Assembly (NCBI RefSeq): GCF_000005505.3
Contig: NC_016132.3
Coordinates: 47,754,914-47,818,913 of the forward strand
Source of the DNA: Brachypodium distachyon
Lineage: Eukaryota > Streptophyta > Magnoliopsida > Poales > Poaceae
Length of the DNA: 64,000 nucleotides
Reading direction: 5' to 3'
In this document: positions 36,549 to 48,552 of the stretch, in pieces
Position numbering within the stretch: position 1 is the stretch's first letter
How the letters are laid out: each line of letters opens with the position of its first letter
Program-made: the position numbers and the translations under genes
Notes under the pieces: model-generated
Told to the model about the DNA's origin: nothing
Databases searched by the model: none
The model's input: the letters and a program-made list of their open reading frames with translations, nothing else

Positions 36549-37011
36549 TGTTGGTTTGTGTTCCAAATTCCCAGGGGCCGGAAGTTCCGGCCCAACTTCC
36601 GGCCATTTCAGGCTTCGGAAGTTTCGGCCCCACTTCCGGCCGAACCTCCGGGTGCTTTCTGTTACTTTTCGGGAAATTGCGGAACTTGTTGCGGAACTTC
36701 CGGATATTCAAGAATAAGCAGAACTTCTGGCCTCCAATCGGAACTTCCGGTGTGCCCGTTACGGATCTGAGTTGCCCTAATGCTCCTGCTATATATACTC
36801 CTTATATGCCGCCGTTTTGGGTAGAGTTCGCACGAGTTGAGTTCGTGAAATCTCCCTGGCATTGTAAACACTCCCATATAGTGAAGTTTCGCTGGCTGGC
36901 GCCCGTGGTTTTCCCTCTCGTTGTTTGAGAGGTTTTTCCACGTTAAATCCGTGTGTCCTTGTGCTATGATTTCTTCTTCGTTCTTCGTTCTTACTTGTCG
37001 CGTTCATAACA
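36549..37011 (+). repeat. Left LTR (463 bp)
   Basis: TGTTGGTTTGTGTTCC to CGCGTTCATAACA. By hand count the two LTRs differ by roughly two dozen substitutions plus an ~11-14-bp indel, so the insertion is not recent. The U3 part contains repeated GGAAGTTCCGG/CCGGAAGTT palindromes. A TATATATA promoter box lies near 36790-36797. Confidence 0.95.
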
Positions 37012-37051
37012 AGTGGTATCAGAACCCTAGGTTCCGCTTAAGGTTTGCGAC

Positions 37052-40000
37052 ATGTCTACCTTGAAGTTCGATCTGCCGTGGCTGGACTACACCACACGAT
37101 TCTCGTTGTGGCAAGTGAAGATGCGGGCGATTGTCGCCCAAACTTCAGATCTGGATGAAGCGCTTGATTCCTTCGGCAAGAAGGATGAAAAGGAGTGGAC
37201 TGCCGAAGAGAAACGAAAAAATCGTAAGGCTTTGTCTTTGATTCAACTTCATCTGTCCAATAATATTTTGCAGGAAGTGTTGGAGGAGAAATCCGCAGCA
37301 GCCTTGTGGCTGAAACTGGAATCGATCTGCATGTCTAAAGATCTAACCAGTAAGATGCATGTAAAGATGAAGTTGTTCACCCATAAGCTGCAAGAAGGTG
37401 GATCGGTAATATCTCATATAACTGTTTTTCGAGAGATAGTTTCTGACTTGCAAGCTTTGGAGGTTAAGTATGATGATGAGGATTTAGCCATCTTACTCTT
37501 ATGCTCGTTGCCTAGTTCCTATACAAATTTCCGCGATTCAATTCTTTATAGCCATGACTCTCTAACCCTTAATGAGGTTTTAGAAGTACTTAGACAGAAA
37601 GAAAAGATGAAGTCTATGATGCAGACCGATGGGTCGTCGTCAAAGGCAGAAGCTCTGCAGGTTCGTGGCAGGACCGAGCAGAGGAATAACAACTACGGCA
37701 ACGGAGATAAGAGCCGGAACGGAAAAGCTTGTTCAAAGTCCCGTGGAAAAGATAAGTTCTGCAGGTATTGTAAGAAAAATAATCATGTCATTGAAGATTG
37801 TTATAAACTGCAGAACAAGGAGAAAAGGAACGGTACCTACAAACCGAAAGATAAGTCCGATGGTACTGGTAAGGCCGCTGTCGTTTCTACCGACAACTCT
37901 GAGGGTGATTGCCTCGCTGTTCTTGCTGCTTGTGCTTCCCGTGATGATGAATGGATTCTTGATACAGCATGTTCTTTTCATATTTGTTGTAACAATGATT
38001 GGTTCAGTTCTTATGAGTCTGTGCAGACTGGAAATTTTGTGCGTGTGGGCAATGACAATCCTTGTCATATTGTTGGCGTTGGGTCCGTTCAGATCAAGAC
38101 CCATGATGGCATGACACGCACGTTGAAAGAGGTGAAGCACATACCAAGTATGGCAAGAAATTTGATCTCACTTAGTACCATGGATTGTGACGGGTACAAG
38201 TACGCTGGAGGGCGTAGACTTTTGAAGGTATCTAGAAGTTCTCTCATTCACATGATAGGTGATATGAATTCTGCCAAAATATATGTTCTTAGAGGTAGCA
38301 CTTTGCCTGGTTTTGCTGCTGCCATTACACCTAATGATTCTGATGATTGTGCAAAAATGAATCTGTGACATATGCGTCTTGAGCATATGAGTGAACATGG
38401 GATGGCAGAGTTGGTCAAGAGAGAGCTGATCAATGGCTGCAACTTGAGTAAACTTGAGTTTTGTGAGCACTGCGTTTATGGTAAGCACAAAAGGGTTAAA
38501 TTTGTTTCTTCCGTTCATACCACCAAAGGCATATTAGATTATGTGCATGCTGATGTTTGGGGACCCTCCCGTAAGACTTCTATTGGTGGTGCTAATTACA
38601 TGCTTACCATTATTGATGATTATTCAAGAAAAGTTTGGCCTTATTTTCTGAAACACAAGTCTGATGTCTTTGGTGCTTTTAAGAAGTGGAAAGGTATGGT
38701 TGAAAAGCAAACTGAAAGGAAAGTAAAAATTTTGCGTACTGATAATGGTGGTGAATTTATTTCTGATGAGTTTGAGGAGTTTTGCAGCAATGATGGTGTG
38801 GTTAGGCACTACACGGTTGGCCGTACTCCACAGCAAAATGGCGTGGCTGAACGCATGAATAGAACCATCATATCAAGGGCCCGTTGCATGCTGTCCAATG
38901 CAGGTTTGGGTAGGCGTTTATGAGCTGAGGCAGCTTCCACCGCATGCTATCTCATAAACAGGCCACCTTCTATTCCACTTGACAAAAAAACTCCCATTGA
39001 GGTATGGTCTGGTAAACTTGCTGATTATTCACAGTCGAGAGTTTTCAGTTGCACCGCATATGCTCATGTTGATAATGGAAAGCTAGAGCCTAGAGCTGTT
39101 AAGTGCATTTTTCTTGGCTATGGTTCTGGAGTTAAAGCTTTCAGGTTGTGGAATCCTGAAACTAAAAAGATTTTGCTGAGCAGGAATGTTGTCTTTAATG
39201 AAAAAGTTATGTATCATGATACTTTGTCCATTGATGCCTCTCGCATTGAAGAGGAGAGACTTAAAGTGCAGATGGAGCACGTTGATGAAATTGTTAACAA
39301 CGATGATGCTCAGGTTGATCATGGTAATGATGATGGGAACAATGATGATAATAATGATGATATTGTTCCACCCTCATTGCCTGTTTGGCAACAACCCACA
39401 CGGTCTATTGCAGCTGACCGTCCGAAGAGAAATAAAGGTCCTCGCCCACGTTTAATTAAAGAGTGTGATCTTGTTTATTATGCTTTGAGTTGTGCAGAAC
39501 AAGTGGAGCATGATAGTGAACTGGCCACATATAATGAAACTGTTGTTTCCGGCAACCGTGTGAAGTGGTTGTCTGCCATGCAAGAGGAGATGCAATCTGT
39601 TGAGAAGAATGATACATGGGATGTTGTGCCCTTGCCTAAACAAAAAAAGGCCGTTCACTGCAAATAGATTTTCAAGAAAAAGGAGGGTTTGTCTCCTAAT
39701 GAGCCTATGAGGTTTAAGACAAAGTTAGTGGCAAAATGTTTCAGTCAAATATCAGGTATTGATTACAATGATGTGTTCTCTCCAGTGGTGAAGTATAGTT
39801 CCATCCGTATTTTCTTTGGTATTGTTGCTATGTATGATCTTGAGCTTGAGCAGTGAGATGTGAAGACTGCATTTTTGCATGGAGAGCTTGAGAAGGAAAT
39901 ATACATGGACTAACCTGAAGGGTTTATAGTTCCTGGTAAAAATGAGTTTGTGTGTAAGTTGAAGAAGTTCCTTTATGGTTTGAAGCAATCTCCTAGACAG

Positions 40001-40916
40001 TGGTATAAAAGGTTTGATTCATTTATGATCTCACGTGGTTTTAGTAGATCTCAGTATGACAGTTGTGTCTACATTAAATTTATTGATGGATCACCTATAT
40101 ACTTGCTGTTATATGTTGATGATATGTTAAGTGCTGCCAAGAGCATGAAAGTAATCACTACTTTGAAGGCACAACTAAGTAGTGAATTTGAAATGAAGGA
40201 TCTTAGTGCTGCTAAGAAAATCCTAAGTATGGAAATTAAAAGGGACAGAAAATCTAGCTTGCTATTTGTTAGTCAGCAAAGTTACATTGAGAAAGTGCTG
40301 TTGGTTTCTTGATGTATGCCATGATTTGTTCACGTCCTGATTTATCATATGCTATGAGTTTGGTCAGTCGTTACATGGCTAATCCCGGTAAAGAACATTG
40401 GAAAGCTGTTCAGTGGATTTTCAGGTACCTCCGTGCACATCCAATGCTTGCTTAAAGTTTGGCAAGACTGATGAGGGACTCACTGGCTATGTGGATTCAG
40501 ATTTTGTTGCCGACTTGGATAAGAGGTGATCCCTCACAGGCTATGTGTTCACGGTAGGTGGATGTGCTATGAGTTGGAAGGCAACACTGCAATCAGTTGT
40601 TGCTCAATCTACAACCGAAGCAGAATATATGGCTATTGCTGAAGCTTGCAAAGAATCTGTTTGGTTGAAGGGTTTATATGCTGAGCTTTATCAAGATGTT
40701 TCTTGCATTAACCTGTTTTGTGACAGTCAAAGTGCTATTTACCTTACTAAGGCTCAGATGCTGCTCCATGAGAGAACCAAGCACATTGATGTCAAGTACC
40801 ATTTTGTTCGCGACGTTGTTGCACAAGGTAAATTGAAGGTATGCAAGATCAACACTCATGATAATCCTGCTGATATGATGACAAAGCCTGTTCCTATTGC
40901 TAAGTTTGAGCTATGA
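37052..40916 (+). pseudogene. Copia gag-pol polyprotein, disrupted
   Basis: The first frame (37052-38368, 438 codons) holds gag and a CCHC zinc knuckle (CRYCKKNNHVIEDC). It also has the protease site WILDTACSFHIC. The pre-integrase GHM-like motif and integrase core follow (DVWGPS, DDYSRKVW, RTDNGGEF, HYTVGRTPQQNGVAERMNRT). RT motifs are FLYGLKQSPRQW and LLLYVDDM. RNase H shows [15 protein letters not shown] and [11 protein letters not shown]. Premature stops occur at 38366 (TGA), 38921 (TGA), 39665 (TAG), 39854 (TGA) and 39911 (TAA). The sequence linking RT to RNase H near 40305-40540 is shortened and out of frame. The element is not autonomous. Confidence 0.92.
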
Positions 40917-41053
40917 TCAAGCTTAGTTGGTATAATTGTTTAGCCCCTAGTGGTTGTTGGCGCCGAAAGTGTTCTTTGTTTGTTTCAGGAGTTGTTGATT
41001 CATGCTACAAGGAGGAATTTGCTATAAGGAGAAATTTGTCTCAAGGTGGAGTT

Positions 41054-41505
41054 TGTTAGTTTGTGTTCCAAATTTCCAGGGGCCGGAAGTTCCGGCCCAA
41101 CTTCCGGCCATTCCAAGCTTCGGAAGTTCCGGCCGAACCTCCGGGTGCTCTCTGTTACTTTTCAGGAAATTGCGGAACTTGTTGCGGAACTTCCGGATAT
41201 TCAAGAATAAGCGAAACTTCCGGCCTCCAACCGGAACTTCTGGTGTGCCCGTTACGGATCTGAGTTGACCTAATGCTCCTGCTATATATACCCCTTGTAT
41301 GCCGCCGTTTTGGGTAGAGTTCGCACAAGTTGAGTTCGTGAAATCTCCTTGGCATTGTAAACACTCCCATATAGTGAAGTTTCGCTGGCTGGTGCCCGTG
41401 GTTTTTCCCTCTCGTTGTTTGAGAGGGTTTTCCACGTTAAATTTGTGTGTCCTTGTGCTGTGATTTCTTCTTCATTCTTCGTTTTTGCTTGTCGCGTTCA
41501 TAACA
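41054..41505 (+). repeat. Right LTR (452 bp)
   Basis: TGTTAGTTTGTGTTCC to CGCGTTCATAACA. It lacks one copy of the short palindromic repeat that the left LTR has in its U3 region, which accounts for most of the length difference. Confidence 0.95.
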
Positions 41506-41510
41506 AACCA

Positions 41511-42539
41511 ATTATGTTTTCATGGGAAACAATCTCTTTCTTCAGTCTAACACGCCGGTAGAGTTAACCCTAGCGACAAGCAAGACGTAGATCCGTCAAA
41601 CTCTGCCGTTCCGCAATTTGAGGTTGAGATCCCTGTACAGGAGAACATAATTCACACCAGTGCCACTCACACACCACTCACACAGACCTTGCGTAATCCC
41701 TCCATCTTCTTCCTAGCTAGCATGGCACCGATAGAGAAGAGATTATCCTCCCCAATCTCCCCACAACCATGAACAACTCGCATGTTAGAGGCAGGGAAAG
41801 ATTTGTGGCCACTAGGGTTGTTCATCATCAGCGTCCACCCGCTATGAGTGGCTCATGATCGCCTAGGAGACTGCCATGTCTCCAAAATCCTAGGTACCGG
41901 CAATCTGATAACTGTTTTTCAAAGCTGGTAGCATACAAATATCTTTAGTCTTTACCAACTCTAATTTGTTTTTCTTATTAATGTCCACCACCTCATGGGC
42001 TTAGATGTACGGGCATTTTGTTTTTCAAAGCTGGCAGCATACAAATATGACGGTAGACAGAACTTGTAGAAATTGGTAAAATTCCATTTTTTGGAAGGAA
42101 GAAAACAAGAAATCCGGCAGTCCGTCGTCGTTCGCTTGAGCGAAAATTTTCAGATCCATAGCCCACGAGGACCTCCACGTCCACGGTCCACCGGGCAAAA
42201 GAGGCAGAGCACCATACCAGAGGAGCGAGGCCGAGACGGGCAAGGGCAGCATCCGGGTCTCACCGTGCAGTGGAACAGAGGAAAACCACCCGGACCCTTC
42301 CCGGCTGCCTCTCGTCACCCCCTCCATTTCCGACCTCCCCACGATCCCCGCACCCGAACCTCGATCCGCGCGAACCCCTCTCACCGACGGGAGCACGGCT
42401 GCGCCGGCGCTGAAGACGAGATCCGGCAAGCCCCATCCCCGCGGCCGGCCGCAGCCACACCCCGCATGTCCGCCGTCCGTCGATAGGCAGGACAATCCAG
42501 ATCCGGCGAGCCAGCGAGATCCCACCGCGCTGCGCGCCG
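41511..42539. other. Flank of Copia and promoter/5' UTR of AP-1 mu
   Basis: A direct repeat of about 27 bp (TTTTTCAAAGCTGG[T/C]AGCATACAAATAT) occurs near 41914-41942 and 42018-42046. From about 42160 the sequence becomes GC-rich and is probably promoter and 5' UTR of the AP-1 gene. No separate gene is seen. Confidence 0.45.
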
Positions 42540-45500
42540 ATGGCGGGCGCAGTGTCGGCGCTGTTCCTGCTGGACATCAAGGGTCGCGTCCTCGTCTGGC
42601 GCGACTTCCGCGGCGACGTCACCGCCGTCCAGGCCGAGCGCTTCTTCACCAAACTCCTCGACAAGGAGGTAGCGACCAAGCCCTTACGATCCTTAACTTC
42701 ACTATTGTAGTATTATTAAGATCCTTGCTGCGATTTTCCGCTAAGCTGGTGTGATCGGGCAGGGGGATGCGGAGGCGCACTCGCCGGTGGTGTACGATGA
42801 CGCTGGCGTCACCTACATGTTTATTCAGCATAACAATGTCTTCCTCCTCACCGCCTCCCGCCAGAACTGCAACGCCGCCAGCATTCTCCTCTTCCTCCAT
42901 CGCGTCGTTGATGTATGAATCGTGTCATCTTCACAGCGGCACGTCGAGCATTTTAGCGCCTGATTTGTTCATGTACTTTGTGCGCACATGTGTGTATAGG
43001 TGTTCAAGCACTATTTCGAGGAATTGGAGGAGGAATCGCTGAGAGATAACTTCGTTGTTGTGGTATGTAAGTGTTTGTGACGGGGATCAGGATGGGAGGG
43101 CATGGATATGCCAGTTTGCTGGCAATTCCTGTGATTTGATGAGTGCTTTTTTCTGTATCTTCTATCTGTAGTATGAGTTGCTTGATGAGATGATGGATTT
43201 TGGCTACCCTCAATACACTGAGGCGAAGATCTTGAGCGAGTTCATCAAGACAGACGCATACAGGATGGAGGTCACACAGAGGCCACCAATGGCTGTAACG
43301 AATGCTGTCTCATGGCGGAGTGAGGGGATTCGGTACAAGAAGAACGAAGTAAGTTGATTTATTCTTGCTTGCGCTTTTAATGTTGTCTGCCTTTTGATGG
43401 TATTTGACAAACTACTAAACCTCTGTTTTCCCAGGTGTTCTTGGATGTAGTGGAGAGTGTTAACATCCTTGTTAACAGCAATGGGCAGATTGTGAGATCA
43501 GATGTTGTTGGGGCACTGAAAATGCGAACATATTTGAGGTGAATTTGCAATACCATTTGTGGAACTAGCATTATGATAGTCTGAATTCTGAAATGCTTCT
43601 GTTGAGTAATTCAATATAGTTGCATTGCTAAAGACTAAAGATAGCTTACATGGAATCTTATAGTTAAGCGAAATAGCCGGGCCTACTTTCGTGCCCTTTT
43701 AGAATTCAATATATCAGATGGTTAAACGGTTTGAGTGGCAACCTAAGTGAAGTAGGTGCATATTTGTTTGCCCACTATAGCAGATTTTTAGCTTGACTCT
43801 CAGTCTTGAGGTGTTCCGGAAATATAGTTATTGGATTGATACCGCATGCTGGTATACTTGGGCTTTTAGTGCTCACGTAGGAATCTATCTCTTAGTGAGA
43901 TGATAAACTGAAGTCAATGAAAAATTGCCATGTCTATCATGGGTTCCTCCTGTATACTGATTTTCAACACAACTTTGTAAATTTCTGTTTATAAAACCTA
44001 GTCCCTCAATAAACAGACTTTGCTCTCGAAAGCCTGCAGAAAGTCCATCCTAGTAGGCTCTTCATCTTTTCTGTGTGGCACAGTTCTTGTAATAAATAGT
44101 ATACATAATACATTAATTGTCTGTTTAGATAGACGAGTTTCATGCAACTCTTACCATAAGGGAACTCATCCAAAGTTAAGCTATCTTTGTGTGATGTTTC
44201 AGTCTTAATCCAGATTATTTGAGTTTCAGAACAATGTTGTACTTAATATATGCCATTAGTCGTGGAACTCCTTAGTTTACCTAAAGTGAATGTTTTCCTC
44301 TCCACTGTGGACCTTAAGAATTAGGGGTAAATTGATCTTTCTGTTGGTTTGTTCCATAATAATAACAAAGTTATGTTTGAACTGGGAATGCTATATCTTT
44401 ATGCGCAAAAAAAAGGGAATGCTATATCTTTGGTTTGGTGATCATAAAACAAGTTAGTGTTCAAAGCACCTATACGTCAGATGCAGTCGTGTCCCTGTGC
44501 TGGACGTGTCTGATACAGGGATACGAGGGGACACACCGGGATACTCGTATCTCCTAGTATCCTGTTTTTGCCAAAAAAATAAAATAAATGGGCAGACGTC
44601 TGGGATACTGTTACGACACGACTGGGATATGACCAATGCCCTGCGCCTAGAAAACGAGAGGGAGGAGGGTTGGCAATGTCTGGCAGCAGTTGTGGGATAG
44701 AGGAGTCAGATGCTTTGAGAAATAAGAAAGAGAAAGGGGAAATAGAGACAAGGTGGGTAACAGAAGCATGGGAAGCGATAAGGAGGAGAGCAGGCAGGGC
44801 CTAGCAGGTCAGCTTGACACGTTGCCTTTCAGGGGGCCATACGTTTGTAGTTTGTTGTTTTTTTTAACAGGGAAGATAGAGACATGGCAATGGCATGGAA
44901 TCAAGACTAAGTACCAACAGTGGGCTCACTCAGTCTCATTTAGAGTCAGTATGGCTGGGAGCAAGGCCCCCGTCCTCTCTAATACTTAAGCCTCATCCCC
45001 TCTGCTATTGCTTATTTGTTGTATTGCTTTTCAGAAACTATGTACATATGGTTTTTGGAAAATCATGTATCCTTGTCCCCATTTCTGTATCACCGTTTCC
45101 GAATCCTCGTATGCATGCTACTTCAAAGTTACTGAGTAATCACTATGAAACTAGGAAGCTGGAAGATGTGCCAATGCGATACTGAAAGATGATTATACTA
45201 GAAGTATTGGTCTTGAAACTAGTTTACCCAAAGTAAATGTGTTCCTTTACACTGTGGGTCTTACAATTTGGAGTTTGCATATGTTGGTTTGTACCATAAT
45301 AAACCCAAAGCAAGTTATGGTAGAACTGGGACTGCTACATCTCTGGTAATCATAAAACAGGTTAATGCCAACAGTCAGTACATAATTACTAGCAATAAAG
45401 AAGGCTTGAAAATGTGCCAGATATGGCACCGAAAGATGAGTATACTACACTGGTATTTGTCAGGTTGATAATTTCTGTATTCTGTCAAGAGGTCTTTTAA

Positions 45501-48500
45501 CGATAAAGTGAGATGAAACTGAAGACTAACCGAAACATTTGTGTACACCCTTTGTATTGAAGAAGATGGCAGGACTGCTGCCTTTTTATCAAGAGGATCA
45601 GAGTTTTTATATACAAGAAAAGGTCATGTTTGAAGGGGGGACGAGAACCTAGAACCCCAAACAAAAAGGCCACTACTCAGTTATAGGTTGTTTTTTTGAC
45701 CAAGTACTCAGTTATAGGGTTTGTGCTACTTTGTGTTGGCACCATGGCCAAACATCACTTTGAGATATCTTCTTATGCCATGAAAGCCACTGCTGTTGCA
45801 TCGAGCAGCTTGCCCTCCCAAATATTCTCCTGTTATGTTCCTCTCCAAACATGCCACCAGATGAAGAGTAATTTTCCACTGCAACTGTGTTTCTCTTCTT
45901 ATGCTACTGCTGCTATGATTTTGCTCCACCAATCCGCCCGGCTTGGCTAAGCTAGCTGACATTGATGCTGTGGCTAAACCATTTCCACCTTGCCACCAAG
46001 GTAGAAACTGCTTCCACAAAAGGGCATTTAACGCAAAGATGATGAGCTGTTTCAGGAGCTCCTTGACATAGCTTGCAAACTGGATCGTGTGGCCATCTTC
46101 TTTTGGCCATCACGTCAGCTGTAAGGGCACGGTTACGAAGTACCAGCCAGGCAAGGAGGCAGCACCTTTGGTTCATTCTTCATTGGCAACTTTCCATATT
46201 TTATCTGGTTTGAAAGCCACAAAACTGCCACTGAATTGCATCCTGTATGCAGATCTTGCTGAGCATTGCCCTTTTTCAATCCATGTCCAAGTGATAGTAT
46301 CTGCATGTGGATGCAGCTGGACCTGAAACAGTGTGCCCCAAAACTGGAGGAATTGCACGAGCTCCTGCATTGTGCTCACTTTGGCAAGGCATCGAATCCA
46401 GTTACTATCTTTCATTTCAGTAGTGACCGTCCTCTTTTCTCTTGTAGCCAGTTTGTGCAGCAGCGGAAATATTGACTTTAAAGCGCCTCCTTGTAGCAAA
46501 TTGTCATGCCAAAACATGTCCTCTCTCCGTTCCCGCTCTGATAACCGTGGAGGCCCTAAACAACTCCATGTCTGCTGCATTGCACGGTAACTGAGTCCCG
46601 TGCCATGGTCTGTCTTGATCTGTCCAGTGATACCATGGCCACCTTAAACACAAAACTCATCAAAATTTCGTCAAGTCTAGCACTCCCAGGCCCCCAAGAG
46701 CACATAGTCTGCAGATAGTGCTCAAATTGACAAGGGAATTCCCTCCATTTGCAAGTTCAGCATTGTATTCTTGGCAACCCGTTTTGGTATTTGGAGGACT
46801 GTCATATGGTAGGTTGTAAATAGAGGATGGGACTGATTTGGCTAGAGTGGCTCGTCCTGCCCTAGAGAGGTTCTTGCCTTTCCATCCTGCAATTCAAGCT
46901 CCAACTCTCTCAAAGAGTGGTTGGAAATCATTCGTTTACACTCTTTAACATTAATATTGGCTTCACATGGCAGTTTCAGTTATTTGATGCTTGCTATGTA
47001 TTCTGTTACAAAATGTGTGTCATAGCTGGAATATCAAGGCTCATTTTGAAATTAAGATAACAGAAATGATGGTGGTTTATAGCCAGGTTGCCAGAATTTG
47101 TTGCTTTCTACTCCCTCCGTTCCATAATTCTTGTCGAAATCTTACATGTATCTGGACACTTTTTAGGAATAGATACATCCATTTTTGGGCAAATTTGAGA
47201 CAAGAATTATGAAACGGAGGGAGTATTATTTTCCTTACAAGCTTTTCTGCCATCTAAATGTATTTGTCATTTATGTTTTCCTTGTGTTGAGATGTACATA
47301 CGTAACCCCACTAATACTTAGATATTTTGTAACAGTGGAATGCCCGAATGCAAACTTGGGTTAAATGACAAGGTTCTTTTAGAGGCTCAGGGGCGAGCAA
47401 CTAAAGGGAAAGCAATAGATCTTGATGATATCAAATTTCATCAGTAAGCAAGAGTATTAGCTTCTTTTTCCATCAAGTCTCTTACATCTGAACTTGAGCA
47501 TGACCTTTCTCAATGTTGCTGCTAGGTGTGTACGGTTGGCTAGATTTGAGAATGATAGGACCATATCCTTCATACCTCCGGATGGAGCTTTTGATCTAAT
47601 GACATACAGGCTTAGCACTCAGGTCGTACTTGTGGTTTACAACTATGAGAGACTTCACATACACTTGAAATTCCATTTATTTATTCTATTTTCACATGTC
47701 TGACCATTTTTGTAATCCTCTTTAGGTAAAACCTCTTATCTGGGTGGAAGCCCAAGTTGAAAAACATTCAAGAAGTCGGATAGAATTCATGGTTAAGGCA
47801 AGAAGTCAATTTAAGGAAAGAAGGTCCGTCTTTAACAAAAGCATTTTGCTTGTTTTACACTGGGACGTTTTGTAAAGTCATGGTTTTTTCTTCTACATTT
47901 GCAGCACAGCAACAAATGTTGAAATTGAGGTACCTGTTCCTTCAGATGCCACGAACCCAAATATAAGAACTTCAATGGGTTCTGCTACATATGCACCTGA
48001 GCGAGATGCAATGGTCTGGAAAATAAAATCATTTCCTGGTGGCAAGGTGAGTGTTCTGACCAATCCAAATGAATCCATGGCTTCTGTGTTGCGATGTTGC
48101 TACTTTGAAATTTTGACTTGTGTTAATATCTTGAACCTGCTCTCTTAGGAATACATGTGCAGAGCAGAATTTAGTCTACCAAGTATAGCTGCGGAAGAAG
48201 GGGGCCCTGAAAAGAAGGCGCCGATACGAGTGAAATTTGAGATACCATATTTCACTGTATCAGGTATCCAGGTAATCAGATAGAACTGTTGTCGTGAATT
48301 TGTTATGCTATCATTTGTACTATTGTATTTGTTTTCTGGCATCTTATGCTATCATTCATACTATTGTACTCCCTCCGATCCATAATAAGTGTCGCTCATT
48401 TAGTACAACTTTTCTGGCATCTCATGTTAAAATTATGTCATTTTTGTATATAGGTTCGCTATCTTAAGATTATTGAAAAGAGTGGATACCAGGCGCTTCC

Positions 48501-48552
48501 TTGGGTTAGATACATCACAATGGCTGGTGAATACGAACTGCGACTTCTATGA
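42540..48552 (+). CDS. AP1M: AP-1 adaptor complex medium (mu) subunit
   Basis: Mu subunits select tyrosine-motif cargo for clathrin vesicles; AP-1 works at the trans-Golgi/early endosome. Eleven exons: 42540-42668, 42763-42912, 43000-43062, 43172-43348, 43435-43538, 47336-47443, 47526-47622, 47726-47823, 47905-48046, 48149-48271 and 48454-48552. The product is 429 aa, the usual plant AP-1 mu length. The N-terminal longin-like domain ([20 protein letters not shown]) is followed by the mu homology domain ([20 protein letters not shown] to the C-terminus [13 protein letters not shown]). The AP-1 rather than AP-2 assignment rests on this ending and length. Intron 5 (43539-47335) is 3.8 kb and holds a LINE fragment, a duplication and a MITE. 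Its donor (GAG|GTGAAT) and acceptor (AACAG|TGG) are normal, so the gene should still be functional. Phase is kept across all junctions. Confidence 0.96.
44255..45380. repeat. Duplicated ~200-bp segment inside AP-1 mu intron 5
   Basis: 44255-44470 and 45210-45380 align imperfectly in direct orientation. Shared strings include TTTACC[C/T]AAAGT, CACTGTGG, TGTTGGTTTGT.CCATAATAA, GAACTGGGA.TGCTA and ATCATAAAACA.GTTA. About 750 bp of unrelated sequence lies between, including TCTGATACAGGGATACGAGG-type sequence. Confidence 0.75.
44384..44431 (+). mobile_element. Micro-retroinsertion with perfect 17-bp TSD
   Basis: GGGAATGCTATATCTTT is identical at 44384-44400 and 44415-44431. The 14-bp insert is ATGCGC plus eight A. 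The insertion lies in one copy of the duplicated intron segment and is absent from the other (45330-45345). Confidence 0.85.
45674..45718 (-). mobile_element. Micro-retroinsertion with 14-bp TSD
   Basis: TACTCAGTTATAGG occurs at 45674-45687 and 45705-45718, flanking TTGTTTTTTTGACCAAG. Confidence 0.75.
45720..46930 (-). mobile_element. LINE 3' fragment (RT tail and zf-RVT), antisense in AP-1 mu intron 5
   Basis: Minus-strand frames 46173-46580 and 45952-46176 read [46 protein letters not shown], then the zf-RVT-like [20 protein letters not shown]. Further 5' (46700-46930) are scraps of the region after RT, such as [19 protein letters not shown] and [10 protein letters not shown]. It is a different LINE family from 20791-23074. 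Limits are approximate and I could not define a TSD. Confidence 0.8.
47111..47223. mobile_element. Stowaway MITE in AP-1 mu intron 5
   Basis: CTCCCTCCGTTCCATAATTC and GAATTATGAAACGGAGGGAG are inverted termini, flanked by TA (47109-47110, 47224-47225). It ends 112 bp before exon 6. Confidence 0.93.
48369..48410. mobile_element. Half of a Stowaway MITE in AP-1 mu intron 10
   Basis: CTCCCTCCGATCCATAATAA followed by GTGTCGCTCATTTAGTACAA is a left MITE end with no matching right end nearby. Confidence 0.6.

Larger units (their letters stand above)
36549..41505 (+). mobile_element. Ty1/Copia LTR retrotransposon, complete ends, inactive
   Basis: The 5-bp TSD AACCA lies at 36544-36548 and 41506-41510. 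LTRs begin TG and end CA. The primer binding site TGGTATCAGAACC (37014-37026) is complementary to the 3' end of initiator tRNA-Met, two bases after the left LTR. A purine-rich tract (AAGGTGGAG) precedes the right LTR. Domain order is gag, protease, integrase, RT, RNase H, which is Copia. Both ends and the TSD are intact, but the polyprotein is broken by stops and by a deletion between RT and RNase H. Confidence 0.97.
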
